Part shown: positions 1-10,291 of the stretch, piece by piece
Layout of the letters: the number at the start of each line of letters is the position of its first letter
How positions within the stretch are numbered: the stretch's first letter is position 1
Notes under the pieces: generated by a model
Databases searched by the model: none
The model's input: the letters and a program-made list of their open reading frames with translations, nothing else
Told to the model about the DNA's origin: nothing
Program-made: the position numbers and the translations under genes
Assembly: GCA_905250885.1 (NCBI GenBank)
Contig: CAJNOQ010002428.1
Coordinates: forward strand, 1 to 24,389
Direction: 5' to 3'
Origin: Didymodactylos carnosus
Taxonomy: Eukaryota; Rotifera; Eurotatoria; Philodinida; Philodinidae
Length of the DNA stretch: 24,389 nucleotides

Positions 1-134
1 ATCCGCTTTCGACGTTTGCCTTTTCGGCATTTTGTTCTTCTACATTTTCCTCTTCGACGTTTTGCTCTTTTTTTATCGACATTTTCCTTTTCGACATTTT
101 TCCTTTCGATATTTTCCACCAAGACCGCATTGTT
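1..134. repeat. Degenerate tandem array of a TTCGACATTTTCC-like unit
   Basis: Roughly seven imperfect copies of a 13-15 nt unit (TTCGACATTTTCC and variants with CGGCATTTT, CGACGTTTT or CGATATTTT) follow one another from the window edge and end at CCACCAAGACCG. The same array, in the same orientation and with the same type of ending (CCACCAAACCC), is seen at 17915-18084. It is pyrimidine-rich on this strand; on the other strand it reads as a Lys/Glu/Asn-rich pseudo-coding stretch. No function is evident. Confidence 0.7.
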
Positions 135-459
135 TTTCAATACAAAATTTTCATGATCGTCAAAATCGCGGTTTTATATTAAAAACCGAGAAATATTTGA
201 ATTGAAACGTGATTTTCTCCAATGTTTCCAAATATCCATAAGATTTTTATGTTCAATAATTTAGTAACTAATAATGCAACTGTGTAGAATTTCATTCTTT
301 TAACTTTATTTGTTAAGAATCAAATATTTCGACCTTTACGGTCATTGTCAATGATAGAAAACTGTACACAAGAATGAACGTAACAGACCTATAGATAGAC
401 ACAGACAAACATTTTCATTTTACTTGACAGAACAAGACAAGAACTGGACTGTATATATT

Positions 460-500
460 TTCTTTTTTAAAAAACATGCGCATGTTTTAAAAAGAAATAA
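460..500. repeat. AT-rich palindrome around ACATGCGCATGT
   Basis: The centre AAAACATGCGCATGTTTT (471-488) is a perfect 18-bp palindrome. With a two-base offset the symmetry extends into flanking poly-T/poly-A tracts. It would form a hairpin in either strand. No neighbouring gene explains it. Confidence 0.5.
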
Positions 501-753
501 AGAAACCTTACTCCGATGTTTTGACTCATAATTTATTCTCAAGATTTATCCAAATTGAGAATAATATGTGTGTTAGATGAAATTTTAGTGTTTTTTATTT
601 TCCACCGCTCTTTTAGATGATACGGACTTCTTGTTCTTCTCATTCTGTTCTCTACACAAAACGTTAAATGTTGTTAAATTCAAAAAGAAAACTAGATGCT
701 AAATGCACTGACAACGGTCCGAGACGGCCAATCATGATTGAACCGATGATTGA

Positions 754-1000
754 ATGAACGACAGTTTAGCGATCGTACATTTGAGCGTTAGCGAGTTTCT
801 CGTCATGGACCCAAATCATCACGATCAATTAACTTTTGATAAATTGACAAATAAACAAAGTATTCTACCACAACTGCGAACACATTCTAGTGAAGAATAC
901 ATTTTGATAATGATCCAAGAAGCCGATAAAAATAACGATATGATAATTATACTTATGAAGAATTTGTGCTTCTATTACAAACAATGAGTTTTAAAAAGAA
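754..1000 (+). pseudogene. EF-hand (calmodulin-like) gene relic, frameshifted
   Basis: The reading frame from 754 encodes a 77-residue product. Its last third has the wording of the final EF-hand of a calmodulin-like protein: SSEEY, then MIQEADKNND, that is a helix followed by the first half of a calcium loop (D-K-N-N-D). The expected second half of the loop and exit helix (TYEEFVLLLQTM) is present, but in another frame from about 948. The frame therefore breaks inside the loop, between about 940 and 948. The Gly expected after the fifth loop position is also absent. Further upstream, QLTFDKLTNKQ resembles a decayed preceding EF-hand. In the family these domains bind calcium and regulate target proteins; here a working protein is unlikely unless an unseen splice repairs the frame. 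EF-hand ancestry is fairly sure, exact family is not. Confidence 0.55.
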
Positions 1001-2334
1001 AGAAAGGATATTACGTTTCAAATGGATGAACTGGAATACTTTGGGATAAAAGCAGTCAGTCCTTAAAAAAATTTGATGCTGAATCCATCCCTCAAGTCCT
1101 TTCCTTTTCGAAAAGATTGAGCTTTTCTCATGAAGTTGCCCAAACAAGGAGAGATTCGTATAAAAACGATGTCCTTTCATGAAATTCTTTTTAATACATC
1201 ACATCGGAACGAAGATTTCTAATTAACGTCATTTCGAATTAGAGAAAAGTGTGCTAATTCCACTAGTGAAATTCGCTTGTGCAAATATCTTTTACTTTTT
1301 GAGTTATGGTCATTTTATTAAATCTCTACATGCATAGGCAATCTTTTCTAAAAGGAAAGGACTTGGAGATATTCTGATGACAGCTTCCTATCCGTCAGAG
1401 TCTGAGCGTTCTAGTGATGGTATACCAGGTGTGGCAAAAGTCTTGCGACATCGTTTTTGACGTTTAATCCATCCTTCGGGTAGATTTGAGCAATTCCTTA
1501 TACAACCATTTCTAATACATTCATTGTTTGACAATTTTGGACTTCTTTGTACCTATTCCTTCTTCCACTTATATCTGTAGTTATTCAAAATTACTTTGTA
1601 TATCAGATAAGTTTTTCTTTCTTAGAAAAAACTTTTAAAAGATTTATGAGATACACCATCTGCAGGGAGTATTTTTGATGAAAAAATTATCCGAAGCCTT
1701 TTGCGGAAACCGCAACTCTTCATCTTTTTCTGTTGAAAAATTATGAAAGATGTTTCAGAGTGCACTCGTGACTCGGGTTTCGTTTTGTTCGATGAAAAAC
1801 GTTTACTGTATGACTAAATTTGAATGAAATGTTTTTTTACTATGATAAGAAAAAAAACGTTTAAGTTTTATTTTTTAGTGCTTTTAAAGAATATAATTTT
1901 ATGATGAATGATATGACATGGTGCATAACAACAAAAAACACACTGAAATGTAGAGTAAAATCTTTCCCGATGGTTTTCAATGACCATAAAAGAAATCCAG
2001 AGCTTTACAGGGAGATATTTTATGTAAACTTGCTTGTTCTAATCCCTCGTTCTAATCCCTTTCAGACTAGGCTCTAAACGCTAAAAACCTTACCAAATTT
2101 TACGTTTTCTCTATTAATTATTCTGCAAGAAATATTTTTTTTTAATTTGGTTAAATGCTAAGTTGCCTGACTATGATTGATCCCTTTTCATTTTCCAGCT
2201 AAAAACTTTTGTTTTTCGGCTGGAGATGCCAAATTATCATTACGTTCTCAAGTAACTCTTTTTTAAAACTTCATGTATTTTAGCTAAAATTCTGTGTTTT
2301 TTCTCAAAAATTTCCACTATACCTACTGGTTTTC
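1001..2334. other. No gene recognised
   Basis: AT-rich sequence with only short, unconvincing reading frames. One small hairpin is seen near 2197-2225 (CCAGCTAAAAAC ... GTTTTTCGGCTGG). No RNA gene, transposon end or coding signature could be supported. Confidence 0.5.
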
Positions 2335-2344
2335 GGATAAATTA

Positions 2345-2434
2345 CACAGAACGGAGCCCGTACCCGTACCCAACCTTCGGGTCGGGTCAGGTACGGATCG
2401 GGTAGGGGTCGAGTTCCACATCTCTGGTTCCAAC
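2345..2434. repeat. GC-rich repeat of GGGTCGGG / TACCCG motifs
   Basis: A sharp GC-rich island in AT-rich surroundings is made of CCCGTACCCGTACCC on one side and GGGTCGGGTCAGGTACGG and GGGTAGGGGTCG on the other, so it can fold back on itself. This composition is typical of the ends of short nonautonomous DNA transposons, but I found no matching target duplication. Transposon origin is an inference. Confidence 0.4.
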
Positions 2435-2857
2435 AATAGTTTTTGAAATAGAAACCGTCTGCTAATATAAAGTCGACAACATGAACTGAAGATAACAACG
2501 AACTTTGGTCGGAATCAGATCATTTTTTTATTTATCGAGCAATTAGCACGTATTAATCTCAGTTATAAATAATCTTTCTTAGACTACTTCGGAGAAAAGA
2601 ATCCAAGAGAATTATACGTTATGAAATCAGACACTAAATCACTATTGGCCAAGTTTTACCCTTTGTAATTGTTTTCTTTGAAGCAGAACGAATTTTCGTA
2701 GAGAAACATTTTGTTCATTTTTCTCGAAAAAATTAATAAAAAGTGGTTCAAATAAATGTTAAAGATAACTGGAAAAAATCGGTTTTCACCGAAGAATCCA
2801 CTTCCAACTAGACAAAGAGGTTAAATCACTCATTCTCAAACGGCATATCCGGATTAG

Positions 2858-3222
2858 AACATTGATCAAAGTGTCGCTGGAGACATATGCGATAATCTTT
2901 CCATTACGAAAGATGATAGTGAATCTGTTCATGTTACAACATCACTCATCGAGAAACAATACTCTACTAACCGCCATATGATGGCAAAGAAAGATTTTGA
3001 GATTGTATTATTAGAAAAACAACGGAGAGAGTTTGTCATTAAAGAATCTTTAGCTTTCAGAGCTTGTGCGCTTGTACTCAGTGGTAAGGGTAATAAAATC
3101 AGACTTGTGGAATAGAAAAAGACACTAATGAACAGTTGAAATTCTTAATAGATGGAGTTTCCTCTGAGTCAGCAACACTTGATGGATTCTCCAAGCACTA
3201 GGATGCTCTGTCTGAAAGGTGA
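2858..3222 (+). pseudogene. Unrecognised broken reading frame (possible gene relic)
   Basis: An 85-codon stretch is open from 2858 to a TAG at 3113-3115, with the first in-frame ATG at 2978. It is rich in charged, helix-forming residues (for example FEIVLLEKQRREFVIKES). Directly afterwards a second frame (from 3112: IEKDTNEQLKFLIDGVSSES) continues with similar composition through a TAG at 3199 to a TGA at 3220. The two halves read like one helical protein broken by a frameshift near 3110 and a nonsense codon. A GTAAGG at 3083 could alternatively be a splice donor after ALVLSG. I do not recognise the family and assign no function. Confidence 0.25.
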
Positions 3223-3601
3223 TTTTGTCTTTGTAGTTTGTCAAGCTAACCCTTCTTGTTGCTTTTTCGAACATTAAAAAAGAGAACAACACAAGGCTCA
3301 CAATCTTATGAAACGTCAAAGATGGACCTCACAAGGCCATTTACGTTCATTTTTTCATTATGATATTCTTTACTCTACTTGTATGCATGCATGGGTAAAA
3401 GAAAAAAGATATATATCCAAACTAAATGCTGTTTTATCTTTGAATGTAGCATTTCCCATCTATTATGTCCTTTGCAATAACAATGAAGTAATAGATTAAC
3501 ATTTTATAATTTGTGAATCAAGTGTTACTTATGTCAAAAACGAGAATTAAAAGTTGAGTTGAAGAAAAAGCTAGATAGTATAACAATAGCATCGTTTATG
3601 A

Positions 3602-3722
3602 CTGGTATTTAGGTATGTTACAAACCCAAACCCAAGTCTGGACTTGGGTACCCAATACCCAAACCAAATACACCCAAGTCGCTTGGGTTTGGGTTTGGTT
3701 TTGTAACATACCTACTGGTATT
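3602..3722. mobile_element. hAT-like short nonautonomous element with 8-bp duplication
   Basis: The element spans 3610-3714 (105 bp). It begins TAGGTATGTTAC and ends with the exact complement GTAACATACCTA. The arms continue as CAAACCCAAACCCAAG against CTTGGGTTTGGGTTTGG. It is flanked by identical CTGGTATT at 3602-3609 and 3715-3722. An 8-bp target duplication is the hallmark of hAT transposons; the assignment to hAT rests on that length only. Confidence 0.75.
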
Positions 3723-4329
3723 ACTACAACCAATTCATATAAATAAAGCCGGCGGTATTGTTAAACAGACAGAAACTTGGTCACGATACCGAACGAAATC
3801 AAGCAGCTGAGGGAACTCTGAATTTATGTGAGTTCGTCTGTTAGGTTATTTTTAACTCGTTTCTTGTACGCTCTTTCCTGTTTAGGTTTTTTTCGTATGT
3901 TTATTTAAATAAATTAGTTTCGATTTTGTTGACATCAATCCACGATTTACACGTCTATCGAATTTCGATTCTGATAAGTCTGGAAACAATGAATTCTTAT
4001 CGTACAACTGGAGAGTTCTTTTTTATAGGCTTAGTCCTCAATGTAGAAAACGTTTAAAACTGTTCCTCAAAGCCACTGGCATTTACCGTAAACTTTTTGT
4101 TTTCGTTCTTTGCTATTTATGATTATCTTATGTTTGTTTTTCTTTACTCTATTTGATCATTTTTCAAAGACTCGCTCATAAGTAAGTTTATGATTGTATT
4201 TTACGCGAATGTTTTTGATTTTATATTGATTTTCCATGTAGTTGTACAGCATATTTCATGCGAAGTCACAGTGTACTGAAAAAGTTTGTTTTTTCATCCA
4301 CTACATTCCCAGGCAGATGAAAAAAGTCG

Positions 4330-4590
4330 TTCGAGGGGTGCACCGAATCTCGAAAATGGACCCTCGCCGAGGATTCGATCCCTCGAAAAATGAGACTTCG
4401 GACCCTCGATATAAGCGTTCGATGGGCTATTGGTTTCACATCCTTGAGCCATGAGGGCTCAGAAGTTGCTTGGGTCCTGAACATTTCTGTTCAACTGCTC
4501 GGAATTCTCTCGAGGACTCAAAACCGATGACCCTCGAACGCTTATATCGAGGCGAGGGCCTATCGAAGGTGTATTTTTGAGTACTCAAAA
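4330..4590. repeat. GACCCTCGA-rich inverted repeat
   Basis: A 19-bp perfect inverted repeat (CCTCGATATAAGCGTTCGA at 4404-4422 and its complement at 4534-4552) lies within a stretch where GACCCTCG, CCCTCGA and CGAGGG recur many times. The flanks differ in base composition. The pattern suggests a MITE or satellite fragment. No target duplication was identified. Confidence 0.55.
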
Positions 4591-4897
4591 TACTCCCGTC
4601 TGATTAAGTATTCTGAAATGAACTGAAAGAGCCAGCCAGTTATTCTATAGATAACGTTTTGACACTGGAATGAAAAAATTATTTCTTTATTTTTTCTTTG
4701 AGAAAAGAATTTTCAGTGTTGTCTTTCTGTTTGTTTGATCACGTATTTTTATTTTTTGTCAGCACTCTTTTTTTCTCACTGTTCGATCACAAACATTGCA
4801 TTATGTGTACATGACTAACTGTTTTATTACCATAGTTCTATGCAATTTAAAACAAAATTAATAGTTTGTTTTTTCTAGACGATTATTGGGCTGAGAT

Positions 4898-7800
4898 ATG
4901 GCAAACGTTTCCTCCTTACTAACTTCCGTCTTTTTAACTTATTCAACGGTAAAATTAATTTCTGTACCAAATACTAAAGTAGCATTAGTCCATCGTCTCA
5001 TTCAACTACTCGTTTTTACCTACACAGTTGTGTAAGTCAGCATAATTGTTATAATCTTTTATTCACATTCTTTTCCTACTTCTAGTTATATTCTGTATTG
5101 GAAGAGAGGCTATCAACAACTACAAAGGCCAACTGGAATTTCCATTACAAAAATAAAATACAATATCACTGGACAAGAGGGTAGACGCATCTCGTAGTTC
5201 CAGGTTTTTTTCTGTTCCTATGACACCGATGATTATAAGAATTGCTACTACTATCGAAAATTCTGAATAAGTGATTTTAAATTGAAGAAGTTTAATAAAG
5301 TTTCTAAGTATTTATTTAGATATGGACACTGATATATGGGATGCTACTCAACACTCGCTTCCACCAGTGGTAAGCTATCGAGAAACGAAATATTTTCTTA
5401 ACATTTCATTGGGATATATTTTAGGAGAATAATGCTTTTTTCATTGTTACTCGTGAAAGGGTTGCTCCATATGTTACTAATTACACAAATAACACTAAGG
5501 AAATGTAAGTTTTTGAGAGGTGTTGAACACATTTTGATCAATGAATAGTCATTCCATTTTTATGTAGCGACAACCATATTGATGCGAGTAACTTAGCTCG
5601 TTTGACAGTTTTTATTAAATCGACTGTAGTATTCAATGAATTCGGCAAAATTTTGTGAGTAATCACCTTCATAACAGAATACATATTATAATTCTTTCGC
5701 TGAAATATTCTAGAAGAAATATTCGATCAGACACAAATTTTACCTGTATATATAATTCAAAAAGTAATCGATATTGTCCCATTTTTAGCATTAGTACAAT
5801 CATTGAAGAATGTCAACTTAGTCAGGATACGAAATATTTATTGTTGTCACAGGCAAGTATAATATTACCATAACGTGAAGATGATACGACGCTCCATGCT
5901 GAAAAAATCGTGTATGAGGAAAGGTCCCCGAGTGTCAAGTTGGATTTTCCTTGGGACATACTTCATTATGGGTTATTTTTGATGCCAATCTCGAATCTGA
6001 TATCCGTTCATCCCCGTACGGTCTTACAAAACCAAAAACTGTTCAAATTCGGTGTCTTCAGGAACTTATAGTGAACTTTCATCTGAACAAATTTTGATAG
6101 TGCCAGGTTGTAGAGCACATCAAATAACTCCTGTGGTCCAGTTTTGAGAAATTAAGGACACGTTTTCATTGGCTTATAGGCTTGGTATGGGAAAAATACC
6201 TCAATGATTTTAATTTATTATAATTTATTTAGACGGAAGTTCACTATAGGTTCCTGAAGACACCGGATTTGAACAAAGGTTCCGTAAGATCGTATGGGGA
6301 TGAACGGATATCAGTTTCGAGATCAGCATAAAAAGTAATCCATAATCAAGTATGTTTGAAGAAAAATTCGAGCTAGCTAGCACTCAGGGATCTTTCCTCG
6401 TTAGACCTTGTTGTTAGAAAATAAAAGTTTTCTGTTGCTGTGAAAGATGTTTAGATACATTCAGCCTACTTTGTTCTATCCTTCCTACTACGATGTTGTC
6501 GGCATGTTACATCAGTGCCGAATCGAAATAAGAACTGCTTGACCTTATATCTAAACGACAACAGGGGTGAAGAAAAGCAGCTACCATAGACTGTTTTAAG
6601 TTTTTCCATGAGTCTCGTCTGATTTCCTAGAAGATAATGTAGGCTTATTACGCAATATCGCGTGTATAGTTTACAAGTGAACTGTATTATAGATAAGTTC
6701 TGAGGCTAAGGCTCTGACGCTATCTTTCAATCCGACACATTCTGATAGCATCGGTTTGTAGAGCATAATGAACCTGATGCTGTTGATTGACGCTTTTCTT
6801 CATCTTTGTTGTCGTTTAGATATAAGACCGAGTTCTTCTTATTTCAGTTCGGAACTGACATAACATACCGACAATATCGTAGTAGGAAGGATAGACCAAA
6901 GTACGCAAAATGTCGCTAAACGTTTTTCTAGTACTCTACAGAACAATATAGAAAATAAGCGTTTTAATGCCATACTAGTGTGAAGAAGAAAATAAAGTTC
7001 ATGAAGAGTCGCGAAAAAGTGCTTTTTCGTATTCAGCACATTCGGTAATCGGTAATCCAGAAGATTTTCTATTTTTGGCGAGACAGATTGTCAAAAGTTT
7101 AGGAAAATTTTCCGAAGAAAATGTAGGAAAATAATATTAATTTCAAAATTTTTCTTAAATTTCTGACAATATGTCACGCTAAAAATAGAAAATCTTCGGG
7201 ATTATCTAGTGTGCTGAATACGAAAAAGCACTTTTCCACGACTCTGCATGAACGTTACTTTTCTATCCGTGATATGCCCATTAAAAGCGTGAATTGTATG
7301 ACTTTTTGTCTAATCGATTACAAATCTGATGTTATAACCCTGACTTAATCTACAGATTATCGCCTATTAGAGAAGCTAGACAAAACGTATTTGTGTCAAA
7401 ATATTCTTGAATTGAACAAAATTTTGCGTCTGTGCTTTACATACTCTTTAGAAAATTATAGCTTTACGAATTGTATTTTAGAACAAGCAGTATGGTTAGT
7501 TCATACAGAACTCTTTTCTGGTTTCCTTTTAAGGGTGGACTTATCCAAATTGGACAAATTTGGGATTGTAATTTTGATTTTAACGAACAAAATTGTTTTC
7601 CAACATACCAATTTCGCCTGTTAGAAAGCACACCATATCAACTATCTCCAGGAATCAATTTTCAGTTAGTTTTTGTTTTAAAACAAAATGCAATATTGAT
7701 TTTATTTTTCTATGTTAGCTATGTGAAGGAAACATATAACTCAAATGGAACATATCGTCAGTTTGTAAGAGTGTATGGAATGAGGTTCGTTATCACAACT

Positions 7801-8090
7801 AGCGGTCAAAGCGGAAAATTCGACATACTGAATACATTTATGGCTACAGGTAGGAGTCATACTGAGTCATACCGCAATACTATATGATTGTTATTATAGG
7901 ATCTGGTATCAGTTTTATGGCTTTAGCCTGTATCTCGTGCGATTTCATCTTTAAATATTTGCACAATAAAAGGGAACAGTACCGAAAATTCACAACATCA
8001 GTGGCTGAGTTATCAATGAATAATCGAAAAACCATTCAAATCTCATTCAAAAAACCACTTCGGATAGTTTCATTTTTTAAATTACATTGA
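4898..8090 (+). CDS. P2X-type ATP-gated cation channel (9 exons, 345 aa)
   Basis: Exons: 4898-5031, 5086-5180, 5320-5369, 5425-5504, 5568-5654, 5714-5852, 7534-7664, 7719-7849, 7900-8090. They total 1038 nt with consistent phases and end in TGA. The P2X family forms trimeric plasma-membrane channels opened by extracellular ATP. Visible family marks: N-terminal YSTVK (T-x-K phosphorylation motif, residues 15-19), first membrane segment about 30-50 then WKRGYQ, ATP-contact lysines K67 and K69 in TKIK, CIYNSKSNRYCPIF (160-173), GGLIQIGQIWDCNFD (196-210), SPGINF (233-238), YGMRF (258-262), SGKFD (270-274), and second membrane segment about 277-301. Odd points: the cysteine-rich head is absent (exon 4 runs straight into the LTVFIK region), the NFR arginine is H239, the later binding lysine is R256, and C182 looks unpaired. 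The tail is short. Introns are 50-139 bp except intron 6 (1681 bp, GC donor). Family assignment is firm; ATP gating is inferred. Confidence 0.9.
5853..5858 (+). other. Non-canonical GC splice donor of P2X intron 6
   Basis: The exon ends CAG and the intron starts GCAAGT, a strong match to the known GC-AG donor consensus. The acceptor is TTTCCTTTTAAG at 7522-7533. Joining them is phase 0 and restores the P2X sequence LLLSQ-GGLIQIG. A downstream GT (GTATAA at 5857) would not keep this join in frame. Confidence 0.75.
5916..6399. mobile_element. Foldback element A in P2X intron 6
   Basis: Left arm 5916 to about 6085 and right arm about 6231-6399 are imperfect reverse complements over roughly 165 bp. 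Shared blocks include CTGATATCCGTTCATCCCC, GGTGTCTTCAGGAAC and GAGGAAAG at the outer ends. The loop is about 145 bp. No coding content is seen. No clear target duplication was identified. Confidence 0.75.
6466..6904. mobile_element. Foldback element B in P2X intron 6
   Basis: Arms at 6466-6578 and about 6792-6904 are imperfect reverse complements. Shared blocks include CTATCCTTCCTACTACGAT, CTTATATCTAAACGACAAC and GAAGAAAAGC. The loop is about 210 bp. The arm sequence differs from elements A and C, so this appears to be a distinct family. Confidence 0.75.
6957..7290. mobile_element. Foldback element C in P2X intron 6
   Basis: Arms from 6957 and up to 7290 pair over most of the element with a short central loop near 7110-7140. 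Shared blocks include AAGTGCTTTTTCGTATTCAG, GAAGATTTTCTATTTTT and GTTCATG followed by AGAGTCG. It begins about 50 bp after element B ends. Confidence 0.75.
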
Positions 8091-9159
8091 CAAAAAGTCT
8101 GTAAAAACAGTCGTTGATCATGACAGGGATATAATTTGACATTGGTTATTATTAGATGATGTGTGTAGAATTTATTTCACTGGCAGTTATAACCAAATAT
8201 GAAGTTAAATTTTACAAAGACACCTTTTTATAACTTTCCAGATAAAGAAGTAAAAACTTTTAGGAGGTGAAAACTGTAAAGATCTCACCGTAGTTCTGCA
8301 ATTTTTGATTGAAGTTTTATGCAAAATAAAACATAACAACAGACGAATTGCAATATGAATAGCCAGTCCAGTATATTCAGCCATATTTGTTTTAGAGTAG
8401 TCTGCAGTAGATTTGAGGGGATTCTAATGTTACCTGATATCACTACTAAAGACTTGTGCTCTCAAACTGACTCGACTTAAAATTACAAAATGTATGGATA
8501 GTTTCGTTGTTGCAGTTGTAGAATCATTCGTTGTTATAGTGTTATTCCACGTTTCTGATCAATAAGCTTGTTACACCATCAACAATCTTTGCTTCATGAA
8601 GATTAGTCTTGTAGAAGTAGAGCGAATAGTCCTGCTATTTCAAAGTAAAGATCTGATGAACATGGACTATAATCGACGTTAAATATTCAGAGAATTTGGA
8701 AAAACAGTTTAATGCACTGAAGCAATCAAAACTTCGGAGTAAACTGTAAACATAACAACTAAACTGGTAAATTTAACATAACAACTATCATATACGGGAA
8801 GCACTTTTATCAGCAAGTCGAGCCCGCTCACATAAAAATGATATTGAACATGGCAGTAAGTCAGTGATCGGGATTTATTTGATACAAAGCGACGAATAAT
8901 ACATCGATGGGATTAGTTAGTTCAAATAGTTGAAGAGCTTTCTTATAACTTAGCAGTTAATGATCGATTTCTTTTTGATTCTATCTAAACTGACTAGATT
9001 ACACTAGACCTTTGCTTTGCATGACACACAGGAAAGAGTTTTAAACGGATTTTTTGAATAACTCGAGAATGAAAAAAGCTAGACAGTTTGCGCGTTCATC
9101 ATTTAAAATAAGAGAGTACGGGACATCTTTTTGTAAGAGCCATTAATCCAGAAATATTT
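8091..9159. other. No gene recognised; P2X 3' region at the start
   Basis: Contains an AATAAA at 8325-8330, 235 nt after the P2X stop, that could be its polyadenylation signal. The rest is AT-rich with no supportable reading frame or repeat structure. Confidence 0.4.
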
Positions 9160-9560
9160 CTTTGAAGTAGGTTTTCTGATAGATCTTTGGAAAATCTGGC
9201 CATAGCTCAAGAACTGTAAGTACTAATATTTTCATTTTTTTTCATGAATAGGTAATCCTAAGTATCCTATTCAAAATGGGAGTCAAGCGAGGCCTTGATT
9301 TCCAGCGGTCCGAGCGTGGTATCGAGTCGCAAGACTGGCATCTGGTAACTTGGGGTCATCTCAAATCGCTTAGGACATAGGTAATCAACCACGCTGACTC
9401 TGGTGACAATGTTTGTTTTTGCAAAAGAATACAAAAACCTAATTAAAGCCGAGTTTTACGAAAACCACGGTTTCCAAGTTGTGCTCATCTATTATTAAAA
9501 AGTTCATAACTCACTCAAAAAACATCATCAAAATGAGCCAGGATGTACAGTATTCAGGCT
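9160..9560. repeat. Dispersed repeat family R1, copy 1
   Basis: Aligns by eye with 13620-14030. Shared runs include GATCTTTGGAAAA/AATCTTTGGATAA, GAGTCAAGCGAGG/GAGTCAAGCAACA, CTTGATTTC, CGAGTTTTACGAAAA, TATTAAAAA and CACTCAAAAAACATCA. Strongly diverged, with no intact reading frame. Probably an old transposon copy. Confidence 0.55.
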
Positions 9561-9605
9561 GCTATTCACAAGAAATCTACAAGAAAAATTCCAAATTCCA
9601 ATGGC

Positions 9606-9878
9606 TTAACAACAGGGTTTATAGAAAGCCTCTGAAGAAAAACATGATTTTGGTGTATAATCAATTATCCATTGATGTTGGAGTGGCACTGTTTCAATAC
9701 CAATATTAATCGTTTTTTGAAAATTTTCTTTCGCATGTATATAGTGTTCTGTTTTGAACTTTATAATAGCAATATTGTTATAAACAGTTGATATATTTTG
9801 TAAAGAACGATATATCCTTTCAAATATTTTTATCTTGAATAATTCATCAAAAACTAATGATATATTTAGAACCAGCAC
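9606..9878 (-). pseudogene. Tetratricopeptide-repeat (TPR) fragment
   Basis: A 90-codon minus-strand frame contains STVYNNIAIIKFKTEHYIHA, then KENFQKTINIG and VPLQHQWIIDY. This spacing matches one TPR helix pair of the kinesin-light-chain-like type (A-x-x-YNNIA, then Y-x-x-A, then FQKxI) plus the linker. TPRs mediate protein-protein contacts; bdelloid genomes encode many such proteins, some fused to ADP-ribosyltransferase domains. Only one unit is recognisable, and the sequence on both sides is not TPR-like, so this is probably a relic. A leftover exon of an unseen gene is the alternative. No partner or function can be assigned. Confidence 0.45.
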
Positions 9879-10291
9879 ATTGAACTACATCGAACAATAT
9901 GTCAATCGTTGTTGTTGTTTTCGGCGCAAAAAATCGTTCGATTTAATGACTTCGAGCGTGAAACACGACAAGCATGTTTTCAAGCATAAATCATTGAAAA
10001 TGAGAACTCTGAATTGCGTACAACTCTTCACTTTGCTTACATTAAAAATGAATAGCATATTACAAATCTAGCACAAGTAGACAAAAATATTTTATTGCTG
10101 GCTATATTCTAAACTTAATGTACTATTGATAAACAGTAAATTAAGTGGTCTCATTGCTCGCATAACTGGTGGCTAAACAGATTTTCGTTGTTTAGCGTGT
10201 AAACAGGCTTGTCTAGCTAACGGTCGTCTTTCTTCGCTTTTCCAAAAGTTATTGCAATAAAGCTACAAATTAATTTAAAATTGCAACTACT

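Noticed and set aside
1..134. Possible CRISPR array or telomeric repeat
   Set aside because: Units are contiguous and degenerate with no spacers, and the unit does not resemble known telomeric repeats.
2304..2498. 64-codon minus-strand frame with RPLPDPYLTRPEGW
   Set aside because: The apparent sequence comes from the GGGTCGGG/TACCCG repeat, not from a protein family.
4350..4400. GGATTCGATCC resembling a tRNA T-loop box
   Set aside because: No matching A-box, anticodon arm or acceptor pairing could be placed around it.
4242..4484. Overlapping 70- and 72-codon frames on both strands
   Set aside because: They lie in the GACCCTCG-rich inverted repeat; their sequence follows the repeat symmetry rather than any protein pattern.
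6839..7039. 66-codon minus-strand frame
   Set aside because: It crosses the boundary between two foldback elements inside the P2X intron and shows no protein features.
7391..7624. 77-codon plus-strand frame overlapping P2X exon 7
   Set aside because: It is in another frame from the P2X exon and runs out of the intron; exon 7 in the P2X frame is far better supported.
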